Positions 1 to 9,554 of a stretch of 64,000 nucleotides of DNA are shown here, piece by piece. The position numbers and the translations under genes are program-made. The notes beneath the pieces are model-generated. The model was not told the origin of the DNA. It was given only the letters and a program-made list of their open reading frames with translations, and did no database searches. Position 1 is the first letter of the stretch. Every line of letters starts with the position of its first letter. The stretch comes from Trichopria drosophilae (Eukaryota; Arthropoda; Insecta; Hymenoptera; Diapriidae): assembly GCA_030407085.1 (NCBI GenBank), contig CM059582.1:124001-188000 (forward strand). The letters are read 5' to 3'.

Positions 1-336
1 ATAAAAGTCTCACTGTTTATCGATCCAAATATTAATCAACTAAAATATCTTGAGAAGCTAGAAAGAAAGCCTGACATAATAGAAATTCACACAGGGGATT
101 ACTGTGATAATCCATCAGAAGAAAAATTAAAACTTATTACTAACTCTGCAGAATACATTAATAAGCTAGGAATAGAATGCTACGCAGGGCATGGCATAAA
201 TTATAAACATGCTAAAAGAATAAAAGAGATACCTCACATCTCAGCTCTTAATATAGGCCATTCTTTAATCAGCGAGGCTATATTTCATGGCTTACACAGT
301 GTAACTAAAAAGATGAAAATGACTATATCTAAATAG
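1..336 (+). CDS. pdxJ: Pyridoxine 5'-phosphate synthase, C-terminal part
   Basis: The reading frame is open from the first base and ends with TAG at 334-336, so the 5' part lies outside the window. The 111 visible codons match the end of PdxJ, the TIM-barrel enzyme that condenses 1-deoxyxylulose 5-phosphate with 3-amino-2-oxopropyl phosphate in de novo vitamin B6 synthesis. Visible family signatures are the E-x-H-T-G stretch near codon 32, the A-G-H-G-I-N-Y phosphate-loop motif near codon 62 and the [11 protein letters not shown] motif near codon 83. Its last 8 bases overlap the convergent HU-like gene. Confidence 0.9.
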   Translation: MKVSLFIDPNINQLKYLEKLERKPDIIEIHTGDYCDNPSEEKLKLITNSAEYINKLGIECYAGHGINYKHAKRIKEIPHISALNIGHSLISEAIFHGLHSVTKKMKMTISK

Positions 337-640
337 CTGATGCTTTCTCTTTGTTATTTAAAGTACTTGAAAGAGCTTGACTCACTTTAAACTTTACCCT
401 TTTCTTTTCAGAAACGGTCATAATCTCACCATTTTGAGGATTGCGGCATTGTCTTTCCTTACTTATAGCAGTAGAGAATGTCCCTATTCCATGTAAACGT
501 ATTTCACCTTTACGATTTAGATCGTTCTTGATTGTTTCCATAAAAATATCATGAAGCTTACCCAAACTAGCTTTTGTTATATCTATACCTTGACTAGAGC
601 ACTCTTTACTCAGTTGGTTTACTATATCTTCTTTACTCAT
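329..640 (-). CDS. HU/IHF-family DNA-binding protein
   Basis: This 103-residue protein has the HU/IHF length and layout: an N-terminal helical pair ([10 protein letters not shown]) and a beta-arm region with [11 protein letters not shown] followed by R-N-P-Q-N-G-E, the signature of DNA-bending histone-like proteins. It probably helps compact the nucleoid. The gene converges on pdxJ and its stop overlaps the pdxJ end by 8 bases. The C-terminal tail after the arm is longer than in classical HU. Whether it is HU or an IHF-like paralog cannot be decided from the sequence. Confidence 0.88.
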   Translation of the reverse strand: MSKEDIVNQLSKECSSQGIDITKASLGKLHDIFMETIKNDLNRKGEIRLHGIGTFSTAISKERQCRNPQNGEIMTVSEKKRVKFKVSQALSSTLNNKEKASAI

Positions 641-786
641 AAATTACCTTAATATTGAAAAATTACATAAACAGCATATTATGCTAATGCCAATAGTCAA
701 CTAAATTCGTCATAAAAAGAGAAAATGCCATAAACCCTTGTAAGGACTTGTATAATATTTACAAAAAAAATACCATTATGAAACAA

Positions 787-1224
787 TTATCTCTTAGAAA
801 ACTGACATTTTTTCCGAGCTTTATGTTGACCATATTTCTTACGCTCAACAACACGCGAATCTCTAGTTAGGAATCCACCTTTACGTAATATAGAGTGTAG
901 ATCTTGACTTATACTACTTAAAGCTCTGCTTATTCCATGAGCTAAGGCACCTGCTTGGCCAGATAGTCCTCCACCTTTTACAGTTGCAAACACATCATAC
1001 CTATCTAACATAGAAGTTACTATGAATGGCGCTTTAATCATTTGACACACTGATTCTCTTTTAAAATAAGAAATTAAATCATCTTTTTTATTAACACTAA
1101 ACTTTCCATTTCCTGGCTTCATCCATACTCTTGCTACAGATTCTTTCCTTCGACCTGTTGCATATGAACGACCAAGTGAGTCAATCATTGCCTTTTTTGG
1201 CTGATCATTATTATTTATTTTCAC
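787..1224 (-). CDS. rpsI: 30S ribosomal protein S9
   Basis: The 145-residue product carries the S9 start (Y-A-T-G-R-R-K near residue 21), the G-G-G-L-S-G-Q-A-G core and the C-terminal [13 protein letters not shown], ending in the basic F-S-K-R tail that reaches the ribosomal P site. The start codon is GTG at 1222-1224. An N-terminal extension of about 20 residues precedes the conserved part. It lies 11 bases after rplM on the same strand, the usual L13-S9 operon. Confidence 0.97.
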   Translation of the reverse strand: MKINNNDQPKKAMIDSLGRSYATGRRKESVARVWMKPGNGKFSVNKKDDLISYFKRESVCQMIKAPFIVTSMLDRYDVFATVKGGGLSGQAGALAHGISRALSSISQDLHSILRKGGFLTRDSRVVERKKYGQHKARKKCQFSKR

Positions 1225-1235
1225 TTTTCACTCCA

Positions 1236-1694
1236 TTATTTCTTATTTTTACGATTTAAAGAGGCAAAATCTATTTTTTCAGGTTGCTGTCCTTGATGCT
1301 TATGTTCTGAACCAGAATAAACATACAAATTTTCAAACCTTCTACGTGCCATAGGACCATCATCAAGCATTCTTTTTATTGCCATTTTTACCACACGCTC
1401 AGGGAATTTGCCATTTAAAATATTATCTGGAGTAGTTTTCTTTAAACCACCAGAATAACCTGTATGCCTATAGTAGATTTTATCTTTAAGTTTCTTTCCG
1501 GTAAAATGTACCTTTTCTGCATTAACAATGATTACATTATCACCACAGTCCATATGAGGTGTATATTCAGGTTTATGTTTTCCACGCAATAACATTGCTA
1601 CAAATGCTGCAAGCCTTCCTACTACTAATCCTTCTGCATCTATAACAAGCCATTTTTTATTAATTTGTTTCTCTTTTAAGAAAAAAGTTTTCAT
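1236..1694 (-). CDS. rplM: 50S ribosomal protein L13
   Basis: The 152-residue protein shows L13 hallmarks: [15 protein letters not shown] near the N-terminus, [11 protein letters not shown] and the Y-x-H-T-G-Y-S-G-G loop. It is an early-assembly protein of the large ribosomal subunit. It is the first gene of the rplM-rpsI pair, with an ATG at 1692-1694. Confidence 0.97.
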   Translation of the reverse strand: MKTFFLKEKQINKKWLVIDAEGLVVGRLAAFVAMLLRGKHKPEYTPHMDCGDNVIIVNAEKVHFTGKKLKDKIYYRHTGYSGGLKKTTPDNILNGKFPERVVKMAIKRMLDDGPMARRRFENLYVYSGSEHKHQGQQPEKIDFASLNRKNKK

Positions 1695-1813
1695 ATATCA
1701 ATACATAACAGTAGATTATGGTATACTAAGTCACTTGATAGTGTCAACAACATTAGTTATTGATTATTAAAGTAATTTATGCTAATAACTTAAACAACAT
1801 GCTAGAAAGCAAA

Positions 1814-3049
1814 ATGTTTCGATTGATTATTATATTTGTAATTGCTTTTGGTGCTATAGGTTGCTGTGCAATCGATTTGGAAGAAGCTATAAGCAAAGCT
1901 ATCAAAAACAGCTCAAAAATAAAGTCTCAATTTTACCAGTATAAGAGCGCTGAAAAGCAGCTTAAGTCTTCTGGATTGGCTGGGTTTTTACCCGACATTA
2001 ATTTACAATATAATTTCGATAGTAATTTTAATATTATTAACAATCTACAAAACTCTGGAAAACGTCTAACATTAAGTCAAAGAATAATAGATGGTGGTGG
2101 CACTTTTGCTACATTCAGCCGATCAAATCATCTTCTTAAAGCGGCAAAAATTAGATTTCAGCAATCTAAGCAAGAAGTTGCACTCAGCGCTGTGAAAGCA
2201 CATGTTAACGTTTTACAAAAGGCAGAAATATTAAAATTGGGGGAGCATAAAGAACGTGTTTCTTTAGAACACTTGTCAGCTATGAAAAAACGCTTTTCTC
2301 TTGGAGAAGTTACTAATGCTGAAGTTTTGTTCGCAAAAGCAAAATTTTCATCTTCTATATCCAAAAGAGTTGATGCTGAAGGTGAATTAAAGCTCGCTAA
2401 TATTGCTTACTATCATTTAATTGGTGAAGATGCTGATAATCTTCACGAGACTAATGGTAAACTACCTTCTATACCAGAATTAAATGAATGTTTACAGTTA
2501 GCAAAAATCAACAACTTGTCCCTAAAAGCAGCTATTTATAAAAAAAGAGCTGCTGGAATGGAAGTGATTGCTGAAAGTTCCAAGTGGCTTCCTTCTTTGA
2601 ATCTAAGCGCAAGTAAAAATTTTGGAAAGGACAATATAAAATTAGACACGTTACTAGAAAATGTGAATGTTGTCTTTACTCTTGATATTCCGATCTTTAA
2701 AAGAGGAGTTAATGTTTTTGGTGTTAGTAGAGCTAAAATGGATGCAAAACAATCCACTTGCGATTATTACGAAGCAGTAAAAAATATAGAACAAGCAGTT
2801 ATAAATGCTTGGAATAACGTGCTGACAGCAAAAGCTATTATTAAAGCAAGTCAAGAAGCAGAAAAAGCGGCAGCTTTAGCATTAGAAGGAGTTGAGCAAG
2901 AAGTAAACTTGCATTTAAAGAGTACAACTGATCTTTTGGATACTGAAGATGAATTATTTAAAGCACGTTCCGATCTAATTCAGGCAAAAAGCAATTATGT
3001 AATTAGTGTTTACAACTTGCTTTTTATGATAAATAGTATAGACTTTTAA
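1814..3049 (+). CDS. TolC-family outer membrane efflux protein
   Basis: This is a TolC/OEP-type outer membrane channel, usually the exit duct of type I secretion or efflux systems. The frame is open from a TTG at 1760, but the ATG at 1814 is preferred because it starts directly at a signal peptide (a hydrophobic run of about 18 residues ending G-C-C-A). The mature part shows the OEP start I-D-L-E-E-A-I-S-K-A-I and two related helical halves rich in Ala, Lys and Glu, with a second start-like S-L-K-A-A-I repeat in the middle. Its length of about 411 residues fits TolC. No membrane-fusion or ABC partner is adjacent. Confidence 0.85.
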   Translation: MFRLIIIFVIAFGAIGCCAIDLEEAISKAIKNSSKIKSQFYQYKSAEKQLKSSGLAGFLPDINLQYNFDSNFNIINNLQNSGKRLTLSQRIIDGGGTFATFSRSNHLLKAAKIRFQQSKQEVALSAVKAHVNVLQKAEILKLGEHKERVSLEHLSAMKKRFSLGEVTNAEVLFAKAKFSSSISKRVDAEGELKLANIAYYHLIGEDADNLHETNGKLPSIPELNECLQLAKINNLSLKAAIYKKRAAGMEVIAESSKWLPSLNLSASKNFGKDNIKLDTLLENVNVVFTLDIPIFKRGVNVFGVSRAKMDAKQSTCDYYEAVKNIEQAVINAWNNVLTAKAIIKASQEAEKAAALALEGVEQEVNLHLKSTTDLLDTEDELFKARSDLIQAKSNYVISVYNLLFMINSIDF

Positions 3050-3059
3050 ATTTAATGGT

Positions 3060-3581
3060 ATGAGCGATAATCAATCTGTAAAAGATATACTAGAAGATAT
3101 AAAAAAAGCTATATCGGGTAAAAATCCAAGTGGCGATGGAGCAGAAATAATAGATGAAGATGATGACGTATTATGCCTTGAAGAGGAGTACCCAGAAGAC
3201 ATCGAAGAAAAAGAAAATAGTGAAGAAGAGAATAATTGCCAAAGTGAGAAAATGAATAACCAATTTAATAGCCATAGTTACAACTCAGAAGAGAAAGATT
3301 TGTATAATAATATCCAAATGAGTAGTAACAAAGTGAGCTATCAAGAACAAAGTAACGAGCATTTAGTTTTAAAAGAAAATATGGAGGAAATTAAAACATT
3401 GCTTGAAAAGATGCAAAGCGAACTACGGCATAAACAACAAAAAAGAGCGGATCTTACTGTTGAAGAATTAGTTGTATCTCTTTTAAAACCTCAGCTTTCA
3501 GAGTGGCTGAATAAGTATCTACATGCATTGGTAAAAGAAGTAGTTGAAAAAGAGCTCAAAGATATAATCAATAATAAGTAG
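3060..3581 (+). CDS. PopZ-like DUF2497 protein
   Basis: The 173-residue protein has the architecture of alphaproteobacterial DUF2497/PopZ proteins: a short N-terminal helix (S-V-K-D-I-L-E-D-I-K-K-A-I), a long acidic low-complexity linker (residues 25-95, rich in Glu, Asp, Asn and Ser) and a conserved C-terminal helical block V-E-E-L-V-V-S-L-L-K-P-Q-L-S-E-W-L followed by V-V-E-K-E-L. In Caulobacter, PopZ forms a polar matrix that anchors the chromosome origin; that role here is inference. It starts 10 bases after the TolC-like gene. Confidence 0.8.
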   Translation: MSDNQSVKDILEDIKKAISGKNPSGDGAEIIDEDDDVLCLEEEYPEDIEEKENSEEENNCQSEKMNNQFNSHSYNSEEKDLYNNIQMSSNKVSYQEQSNEHLVLKENMEEIKTLLEKMQSELRHKQQKRADLTVEELVVSLLKPQLSEWLNKYLHALVKEVVEKELKDIINNK

Positions 3582-3584
3582 GTT

Positions 3585-4235
3585 ATTAGTATAAAGACCA
3601 GAGTAAAAACAGCTAGAAGTAGAAAATTATCTTCAACAAGATGGCTACATCGCCATTTGAATGATCAGTATGTGAAAAAAACCAATAAGGACGGTTATAG
3701 ATCGCGCTCGGCATATAAGTTAATAGAAATAGACGATAAATTTAAACTACTCCAACAAGGGCAAAAAATTATTGATCTTGGCGCTTTTCCTGGTGGATGG
3801 TCACAAGTTGCATCTAAGAAAGGAGCGAGTGTGATTGCTGTTGACATAAAACCAATAAACGCAATTAGTGGAGTAGAGTGTATACAGTGTGATATTATCA
3901 GCGAACTTGAAATTTTAAGAGAAAAATTCAAGGATCACAAATTTGATGTAATTTTATCTGATATGGCACCAGAATCTTGCGGTTTAAAATCGTTAGATCA
4001 TATCAGAATTATGCTTTTATGCGAAGCAGCGCTCAATTTTGCAAAGCATTTTTTGAATCATGATGGCAAATTTGTAGTAAAAATTTTTCAAGGAGAGTCT
4101 GATAAAGATTTCTGCAATGAGCTAAAAAAAATGTTCAAAACAGTAAGATACTTCAAACCAAAGTCAAGTAGATCTGAATCTACAGAAATGTATTTAGTAA
4201 GTTTAGGCTTTATTGGTGGCAACTATTCTGTATAG
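3585..4235 (+). CDS. rlmE: 23S rRNA (uridine-2552-2'-O) methyltransferase
   Basis: This is the FtsJ/RrmJ enzyme that 2'-O-methylates U2552 in the A-loop of 23S rRNA. The SAM-binding motif D-L-G-A-F-P-G-G-W-S-Q and the D-M-A-P motif are present, as is the catalytic K-x-F-Q-G-E segment (K-D-K-E tetrad family). The first usual start codon is TTG at 3657, but the family-conserved S-S-T-R-W-L-H-R-H-L block is encoded upstream, in frame, at about 3630-3659. The frame is open back to 3582, so translation probably begins at a rare codon such as ATT 3585 or ATA 3591. The exact start is uncertain. Confidence 0.88.
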   Translation: MSIKTRVKTARSRKLSSTRWLHRHLNDQYVKKTNKDGYRSRSAYKLIEIDDKFKLLQQGQKIIDLGAFPGGWSQVASKKGASVIAVDIKPINAISGVECIQCDIISELEILREKFKDHKFDVILSDMAPESCGLKSLDHIRIMLLCEAALNFAKHFLNHDGKFVVKIFQGESDKDFCNELKKMFKTVRYFKPKSSRSESTEMYLVSLGFIGGNYSV

Positions 4236-4484
4236 CAGGTACTTACAGAAATGTTGACGAATCTTATCCTATTAAACTGAAGATTAATAACACTCGCACA
4301 AAAGCCCCTTTTTCTTGTTTAAATATTTACAATAATTAATTAAATTCTTTACTTTATTGCTTAAGTATATGATAATTAAAGTATATTATTATTTTTATAG
4401 GAGAATTTTATATGCATTTAGCATTAGATCTGCTGCGAATCAAGCGATAAAAAAAGGAAGGAGGGTGGCTAAAACCAAGGTTAA
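4236..4484 (+). other. Intergenic stretch with an orphaned start region
   Basis: This stretch after rlmE holds no long ORF. A good ribosome site (AGGAG at about 4400) precedes ATG 4412, whose frame ends after only 12 codons, close to the boundary with the IS5 remnant. It may be the promoter and start of a gene cut off by mobile-element insertion. Nothing else is recognisable. Confidence 0.35.
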
Positions 4485-4622
4485 CTAAAAGGCGTGCTTG
4501 AGATTTACAATACCAGCAATAATATTGAACCTCAGGTTGTATTTTTCTGAAAATTGCGGTAAACATGGGACATAATCTTAAATATCTTTATCTCACGGAT
4601 CTTATTTTCTACTCTCATTCTC
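4485..4622 (-). pseudogene. IS5-family transposase remnant (C-terminal end)
   Basis: Reading the minus strand from about 4620 gives R-V-E-N-K-I-R-E-I-K-I-F-K-I-M then V-Y-R-N-F-Q-K, and after a one-base shift near 4553 gives Y-N-L-R-F-N-I-I-A-G-I-V-N-L and a TAG at 4485-4487. This is the characteristic C-terminus of IS5-type DDE transposases (the E of the triad lies in V-E-N-x-I). Only about 45 codons remain, fused to the end of the IS110 pseudogene, so the element is dead. Confidence 0.65.
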
Positions 4623-5939
4623 CTAAGAAACTCCATTAATCAACTCTTCTTGTTGAACTAGTGTGTAGCCAAACTCCTGCGCTTTTTTGATCAAATTTTT
4701 CACAAATTTCTCTTTGTAGCGTGTTTCATAATAACTCATTCCTTTTTCCACATACTCTTGTCCATATTTCAACATTTGGTAAAAAATACATGCTAATTTT
4801 CTTGCTGTGGCAGTAATTGCTTTTATTGCTCCTAGCCGTCTTTTTAATCTCCTACAATATGCACCTAATGCACTTTTGCTATTTCCCACAGCATAAGCAG
4901 CCATTTGCAGGGCATTTGTAGCGCGATTAATGACTTTACGAGTTTTTGTCCCAAATACTTTTTCTCCTGTGATCTTGTTAGCAGGGCTAAGTCCTAACCA
5001 TGAAGTAAAGTGCTTTTCTGATTGCCACTTATTATGGTTAATGCCAACTTCTGAAATAATAGTTTGTACAGTTAGTATATCAAATCCAGGAATTTTAGTA
5101 AAATCTATTTCGGTTATCCTATACAATTTCTTACGCAGGGTGAAGTTTGGTCTGCCTCTTCTAGACTTGTTTTTTCCTTACCTAACTCTTTACTCTCATC
5201 GGACTTTGTTTCAAATGTTTTATAGTAATTTTCTATGCTTTTATCACATTCAGTTATTTGCTCTTGAAAAAAAAGTATATGCTGTATATTCTTGTTTCAG
5301 TACAAATAAATGTTCTTCTCTATAATCGCCTGTTAATGCTTTTGCTATAGTAGCTTTATCGTTCTTCATATTCACACTTCTGAATTCAGCTAGCTTCTCG
5401 GGATTCTTTTCACCTTCTACTATTGCTTTAATAATTTGCATTCCTGTGACGCCAGTGATATCGCTTATTACTTTATGTAAATGAATATTCATTTGTACCA
5501 ACACCTTTTGCATACGATTAATATGTGTAGCAGCATTTTCAATTAAGTTTTTACGTTGCCGCACATAACTACGCAATACACACATTTGATTATCTGGCCT
5601 AAATGATCCTTCGATTAACCCATAACTGTGTAGTTGTTGAAGCCATTGGCAGTCCTGGACGTCTGACTTTCTTCCAGGTACATTTTTTACATGTCTTGCA
5701 TTTGCAAGTTTTACTTCAAGTCCATATGATTCAAGTACTTGAAACAAAGGAATCCAGTACACTCCGGTTGACTCCATGGCTACTGTAGTAACTTCACACT
5801 TTTTTAGCCATTTTGCTATGTTATGAAGATCCTCTGTAAAACAGCTAAATTTTTGTATATGCTGTTCATCACTTCCTTCTGGCACACACACATAATGTAT
5901 AGCTGAACCAACATCTATTCCTGCTGCGTTAGGGTTCAT
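4623..5939 (-). pseudogene. IS110-family transposase, frameshifted
   Basis: The 5' part (5250-5939) carries the DEDD RuvC-like domain of IS110 recombinases: G-I-D-V-G near residue 8, A-M-E-S-T-G-V-Y-W near residue 54 and K-S-D-V-Q-D-C-Q-W near residue 91. The 3' part (4623-5126) carries the Transposase_20 domain with I-P-G-F-D-I-L-T-V-Q and F-T-S-W-L-G-L-S-P. Between them the frame is lost twice: one extra T in an 8-base run at 5267-5274, and one missing base in the T-run at about 5171-5175. The full gene would be about 439 codons. It belongs to a different subgroup from the intact IS110 at 39.8 kb. Confidence 0.85.
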
Positions 5940-6033
5940 TATTTCTAATTTACTTTTTGTTTTTTTATGGTAACTCCTTCATATAATTTATAGCAGGGAA
6001 ACGCTTCAGCTTGGGACGGTTGATATAATACAA

Positions 6034-6239
6034 TCTCCTAACCTAGGTAGTCTAAGGACTCCATCAATGATTTGACCGTTCCTCCAAAACCATGCTAAAC
6101 GACGGGCACTTATGGCACCAGTGAAGATTCCGGTTATAACTGCATGAGGCGCTTCCTTCACAACCTTACTTAAAACTACTAGAAACTTAAATTGATGAGT
6201 TTCTTCCTGGTTTGACAGATTCATTTTGTTCGATGCTAA
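6034..6239 (-). repeat. 206-bp repeat, copy A (inverted relative to copy at 16802)
   Basis: Read on the minus strand, this segment is identical to 16802-17007 except for one base (A instead of G at the centre of a Val-Val-Lys/Glu-Glu stretch). It contains an open frame of about 65 codons (ORF 6006-6224), with N-Q-E-E-T-H-Q-F-K-F and R-R-L-A-W-F-W-R-N-G, that I do not recognise. The right edge runs straight into an IS481-type transposase fragment and the left edge lies 94 bases from the IS110 pseudogene start. Confidence 0.9.
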
Positions 6240-6688
6240 ATGATAGAGTTATACCATTTTTTGACGAACAGAAAGTTCCATTGCTACGCATTTTAACTGA
6301 TCGTGGTACAGAGTATTGTGGCAAGCCAAGAAATCATGCGTACCAGTTATATTTGGGAGTAGAAAATATTGATCATTCTAGAACCAAAGCTTACTCTCCA
6401 CAAACTAATGGTATATGTGAAAGGCTTCATAGAACTATGCAAGATGAATGTTATAATATTATCTTTAGGAAAAAGATTTATAGTACTTTGGAAGAACTCC
6501 AGTTAGATGTCGATCATTGGTTGCATTCTTACAATAGAGCTAGACCTCATTCCGGTAAGTATTGCTATGGTAAGGCTCCTATGCAGACCTTTTTTGATAG
6601 TATGCATATTGCTTACCAAAAAAATATTGATAACATTAAAACAGATTCTGACATCGGTTTTGACTTCGTCGATTCTTCTGTCAGATAA
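6232..6688 (+). pseudogene. IS481-type transposase fragment (rve core, C-terminal half)
   Basis: From about codon 3 of this frame the product matches an integrase-core (rve) transposase: L-N-D-R-V-I-P-F-F, L-T-D-R-G-T-E-Y-C-G with the second catalytic Asp, then S-P-Q-T-N-G-I-C-E-R-L-H-R with the catalytic Glu, and N-R-A-R-P-H-S-G-K-Y. The first catalytic Asp and the N-terminal DNA-binding region are missing, because the frame begins at the junction with the 206-bp repeat. About 150 codons remain. The family could also be called IS3-like. Confidence 0.8.
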
Positions 6689-6757
6689 TTCATGCTTGTC
6701 AGATCAAGTCTAAACTATTACACATAAATACCCAATTGCATTTCAAAACTATATAAC

Positions 6758-6904
6758 TTACGCAATAGCTAGTTTCTTGTTTTTAGGAACATCAATACTA
6801 TTACCAACTTTAATATTACTTACTAATCCAATGACATCTAGGACAGCAAGTTTAGCCATCTTAGCAGCTTTAACTTGCATCTTTTTATCTGTACCACCAC
6901 TCAT
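6758..6904 (-). CDS. Small hypothetical ORF, possibly a relic
   Basis: An ATG at 6902-6904 opens a 48-codon frame ending TAA at 6758-6760, rich in Lys, Ala and Val (M-S-G-G-T-D-K-K-M-Q-V-K-A-A-K). It sits between the IS481 fragment and the truncated hydrolase and has no recognisable domain. It may be the start of a gene lost in the rearrangement here. Confidence 0.3.
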   Translation of the reverse strand: MSGGTDKKMQVKAAKMAKLAVLDVIGLVSNIKVGNSIDVPKNKKLAIA

Positions 6905-7471
6905 GTTCCGTTTACAAATAAGAATCAAAGCTTGTCTCAGCCTTCAATAAAAGAAATCAGTAAATTAATTGACAATGGTGTGAAGCCTGAAAACATTATA
7001 CTTCTTGGCCATTCCTTTGGAGGAGCAATTGCATCAGAAGTGCTGAAATATTTTACAGACAGAGATATTAAACTCAGAGGTATTATTTTTACCAGCACTT
7101 TCAGCTCTTTTCACAAGGCAATAAAGCATTTTCCAACTCCTCAGACAAAAATTCTAAGCATACTACCCTCTTGTTTGTTAAAAAAAATGCTTAAGGTCCT
7201 AAATTTAGACTTTGATATAGTAAGCAATATACAAAAGCTACAAAATAATAATATATCAATAGTGGTCATTAATCATGAAAGAGATACCTTAATACCACAT
7301 CCTGCACAATTAGCAAAAGGACTAGAAGATAATCAATCATTAAATAGAAATTTGACCAAAATCGTTAATTTGAAAAGCTTTGAATATGACCCGCACAACG
7401 GAGTTTTATCTGGTTGGGAATTAGATGAAAATTTAGCTGATCTAATACTTAATAAAACAATGAATAGATAG
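6875..7471 (+). pseudogene. Alpha/beta-hydrolase, 5'-truncated
   Basis: The product contains the nucleophile elbow L-L-G-H-S-F-G-G-A-I-A, a downstream I-N-H-E-R-D-T-L-I-P-H segment with the likely acid residue, and D-P-H-N-G near the end with the likely catalytic His, so the fold is a serine alpha/beta-hydrolase of the lipase/esterase type. The frame opens at a TTG at 6875, but its first ~20 codons overlap the small minus-strand ORF and look unrelated. The N-terminal strands and oxyanion loop are absent. The 5' end was probably lost in the mobile-element rearrangement upstream. Confidence 0.65.
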
Positions 7472-7520
7472 TATTTACAAAAAACTGTATATTTTTTGGT
7501 AAATCGACTATGTTAGACAT

Positions 7521-8594
7521 ATGCAAAAACGTCATATAACTATTTGTTGTGTACTACTTTTTATAATAGGAGCATTATTTTTGATACGTCCTATGATTGT
7601 TCCGTGTCTAATATCCGTTTTTGTTGCACATTTGTTTAACCCTCTAGTAACCAAGTTTGAAAAATACAGAATACCGCGTTCATGTTCTGTAGTTTTTATA
7701 ACACTTGCCTTATTGATAGCTTTTATATTAGTTATTACATTTGTTTTACCTATTATATATTTTCAAATTACTTTAATATTAAATTTCTTAGTGAATAAGA
7801 TACCTTCATTAAAGCTTAAAGTGATTCCTTCTGTGCTAGAATTTCTTAATATAAAAACTGAAGATAGTTTATTTGATCACTTGTCTAAAAATCTAGTAGA
7901 AAATTACAGTGATTATATATCTTATTTTATAAATGCTCTTAGCATGGGCAGTAATCTTATAATTCAAGTGCTAAGTTCAAGCTTTAGTTTGATTTACATG
8001 GTATCATTAATAGCTATTACGCTTATGGTGTTTTTTTATGTATTACGTGATTGGCCTTCAATTGTAGAAAAGGTTAGTAAACTAATTCCCATTCTTTACA
8101 GAGAAAAAGCTGCAGGTTATTTTTCCAAAGTAGATTTCATTATATCTAATTACCTAAAGGGACAGCTAAACGTATGTATAGTTATGATGATCTTTTACTC
8201 CGTGGGCCTTAGCATAATTGGGCTGAAGCATTCTGTAGCTATTGGAGTTTTATCAGGAACATTAACATTTATACCCTGTATAGGGCCATTATTATACACT
8301 ATTATCGGATTTTTGAGCGCCATTACTCAATTTAGTGGATGGTTTGAAGGTGCTGCTGTCTTGCTGTTATTTAGTGTTGGTCAATTAATAGACACAAGCA
8401 TATTAGTGCCTTTATTAATAGGAAAAAAAGTTCATATACATCCAACTATCATTATTTTGGGAGTTGTCATATGCACCTCATATTTTGGGTTTATAGGTAT
8501 ATTATTTTTTATTCCAATAATAGCAATGTTTAGTGTGTTAGTAGAATATACAGTTAATAAATATTTTGAAAGTGAGCTTTATAAAAATGGCTAA
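7521..8594 (+). CDS. AI-2E-family (PerM-like) transporter
   Basis: The 357-residue protein has the AI-2E/PerM plan: two N-terminal membrane helices with R-P-M-I-V-P between them, a central hydrophilic part, then a multi-span C-terminal half with Y-L-K-G-Q-L, the F-I-P-C-I-G-P turn and I-G-K-K-V-H-I-H-P. In other bacteria this family includes permeases and Na+/H+ antiporters; the substrate here cannot be told. It lies 49 bases after the truncated hydrolase and is followed by the Hda-like gene. Confidence 0.85.
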   Translation: MQKRHITICCVLLFIIGALFLIRPMIVPCLISVFVAHLFNPLVTKFEKYRIPRSCSVVFITLALLIAFILVITFVLPIIYFQITLILNFLVNKIPSLKLKVIPSVLEFLNIKTEDSLFDHLSKNLVENYSDYISYFINALSMGSNLIIQVLSSSFSLIYMVSLIAITLMVFFYVLRDWPSIVEKVSKLIPILYREKAAGYFSKVDFIISNYLKGQLNVCIVMMIFYSVGLSIIGLKHSVAIGVLSGTLTFIPCIGPLLYTIIGFLSAITQFSGWFEGAAVLLLFSVGQLIDTSILVPLLIGKKVHIHPTIIILGVVICTSYFGFIGILFFIPIIAMFSVLVEYTVNKYFESELYKNG

Positions 8595-8707
8595 TGAACC
8601 TTTTAGTTCACGATAAAAAGAAAAAGGATCTCTGATACATTTGAGAAATGCAAGTAAATTCTTATGCAAAAATTATTATAAAAAAGTAGAAGTGTCAGAG
8701 GTTTTAC

Positions 8708-9343
8708 GTGCAATTAAATTTATTTAGCAATAATCAAGTTGATTATTGCTGGCAAAACTATATCACCTTAGACGAAAATAAGCACGTATATAACTCAATA
8801 GTTAACGATTTATCTTGGAAATGCCTGATTCTTTTTGGACCTAACAGCTCTGGAAAAACTCACCTTGCTCATATTTGGCAATCAATAAACAATGCAATTT
8901 TTATCAATGTGAATAATTTTGTAAGCGAAATTAGGTATAGCGATGCGTTTATTTTAGAGGATGTACAAAACATTAAAGATGAGGAAATGTTGTTACATTG
9001 TTATAATTATATGAAAGAAAATGATAAGAGACTGCTAATCACTTCTTCAAATTCACCAAAAAAGCTTAACTTCAAACTAAGAGATTTAAGCTCCCGAATA
9101 TTGTCAACTACCAGCGTGAAAATTTTGCCTGCAAGCGAGGAATTATTAAGAATTATGCTAATAAAACTATTTTCAGATAAACAGTTAAAAATTGATTTAA
9201 AAGTGATTAATTATATTCTAGCAAGAATAGAACGTTCTTTCCACAGCATTAATAAAATTATAGAAAAAATAGATAGTGAATCCATAGGATCAAATGTAAC
9301 CATTCCTTTTATTAACACTTTATTAAAAAAAAGTCCCAAGTGA
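8708..9343 (+). CDS. hda: Hda/DnaA-like AAA+ regulatory protein
   Basis: The 211-residue protein starts with GTG and the Hda-type clamp-binding N-terminus Q-L-N-L-F. It has a Walker A G-P-N-S-S-G-K-T-H and a Walker B-like F-I-L-E-D-V-Q, followed by a sensor region (L-L-I-T-S-S). It lacks the DnaA DNA-binding domain IV. Hda, with the beta clamp, stimulates ATP hydrolysis by DnaA to stop re-initiation. The Walker B position reads L-E-D rather than the usual D-D. Assignment rests on size, N-terminal motif and domain order. Confidence 0.8.
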   Translation: MQLNLFSNNQVDYCWQNYITLDENKHVYNSIVNDLSWKCLILFGPNSSGKTHLAHIWQSINNAIFINVNNFVSEIRYSDAFILEDVQNIKDEEMLLHCYNYMKENDKRLLITSSNSPKKLNFKLRDLSSRILSTTSVKILPASEELLRIMLIKLFSDKQLKIDLKVINYILARIERSFHSINKIIEKIDSESIGSNVTIPFINTLLKKSPK

Positions 9344-9554
9344 TTCCTTCTGCTGCAAGACATTTGTTATATATATTAAAGGTTTATCAATACCCATACA
9401 ATAATGAAATTGAAATCACTATCTCTTTATGTTAAAATTATAATAAATACCATGATGCAATAAGCATAAACAGACATAGCTAAGGGATATTTTATATGAT
9501 AGTAAAACTTACTTTACAGGATGTTTTTTATAGATTTGATGTTATAATTGAAAT

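Noticed and set aside
4930..5325. A 131-codon plus-strand ORF
   Set aside because: It is antisense to the IS110 pseudogene and has no coding signal of its own.
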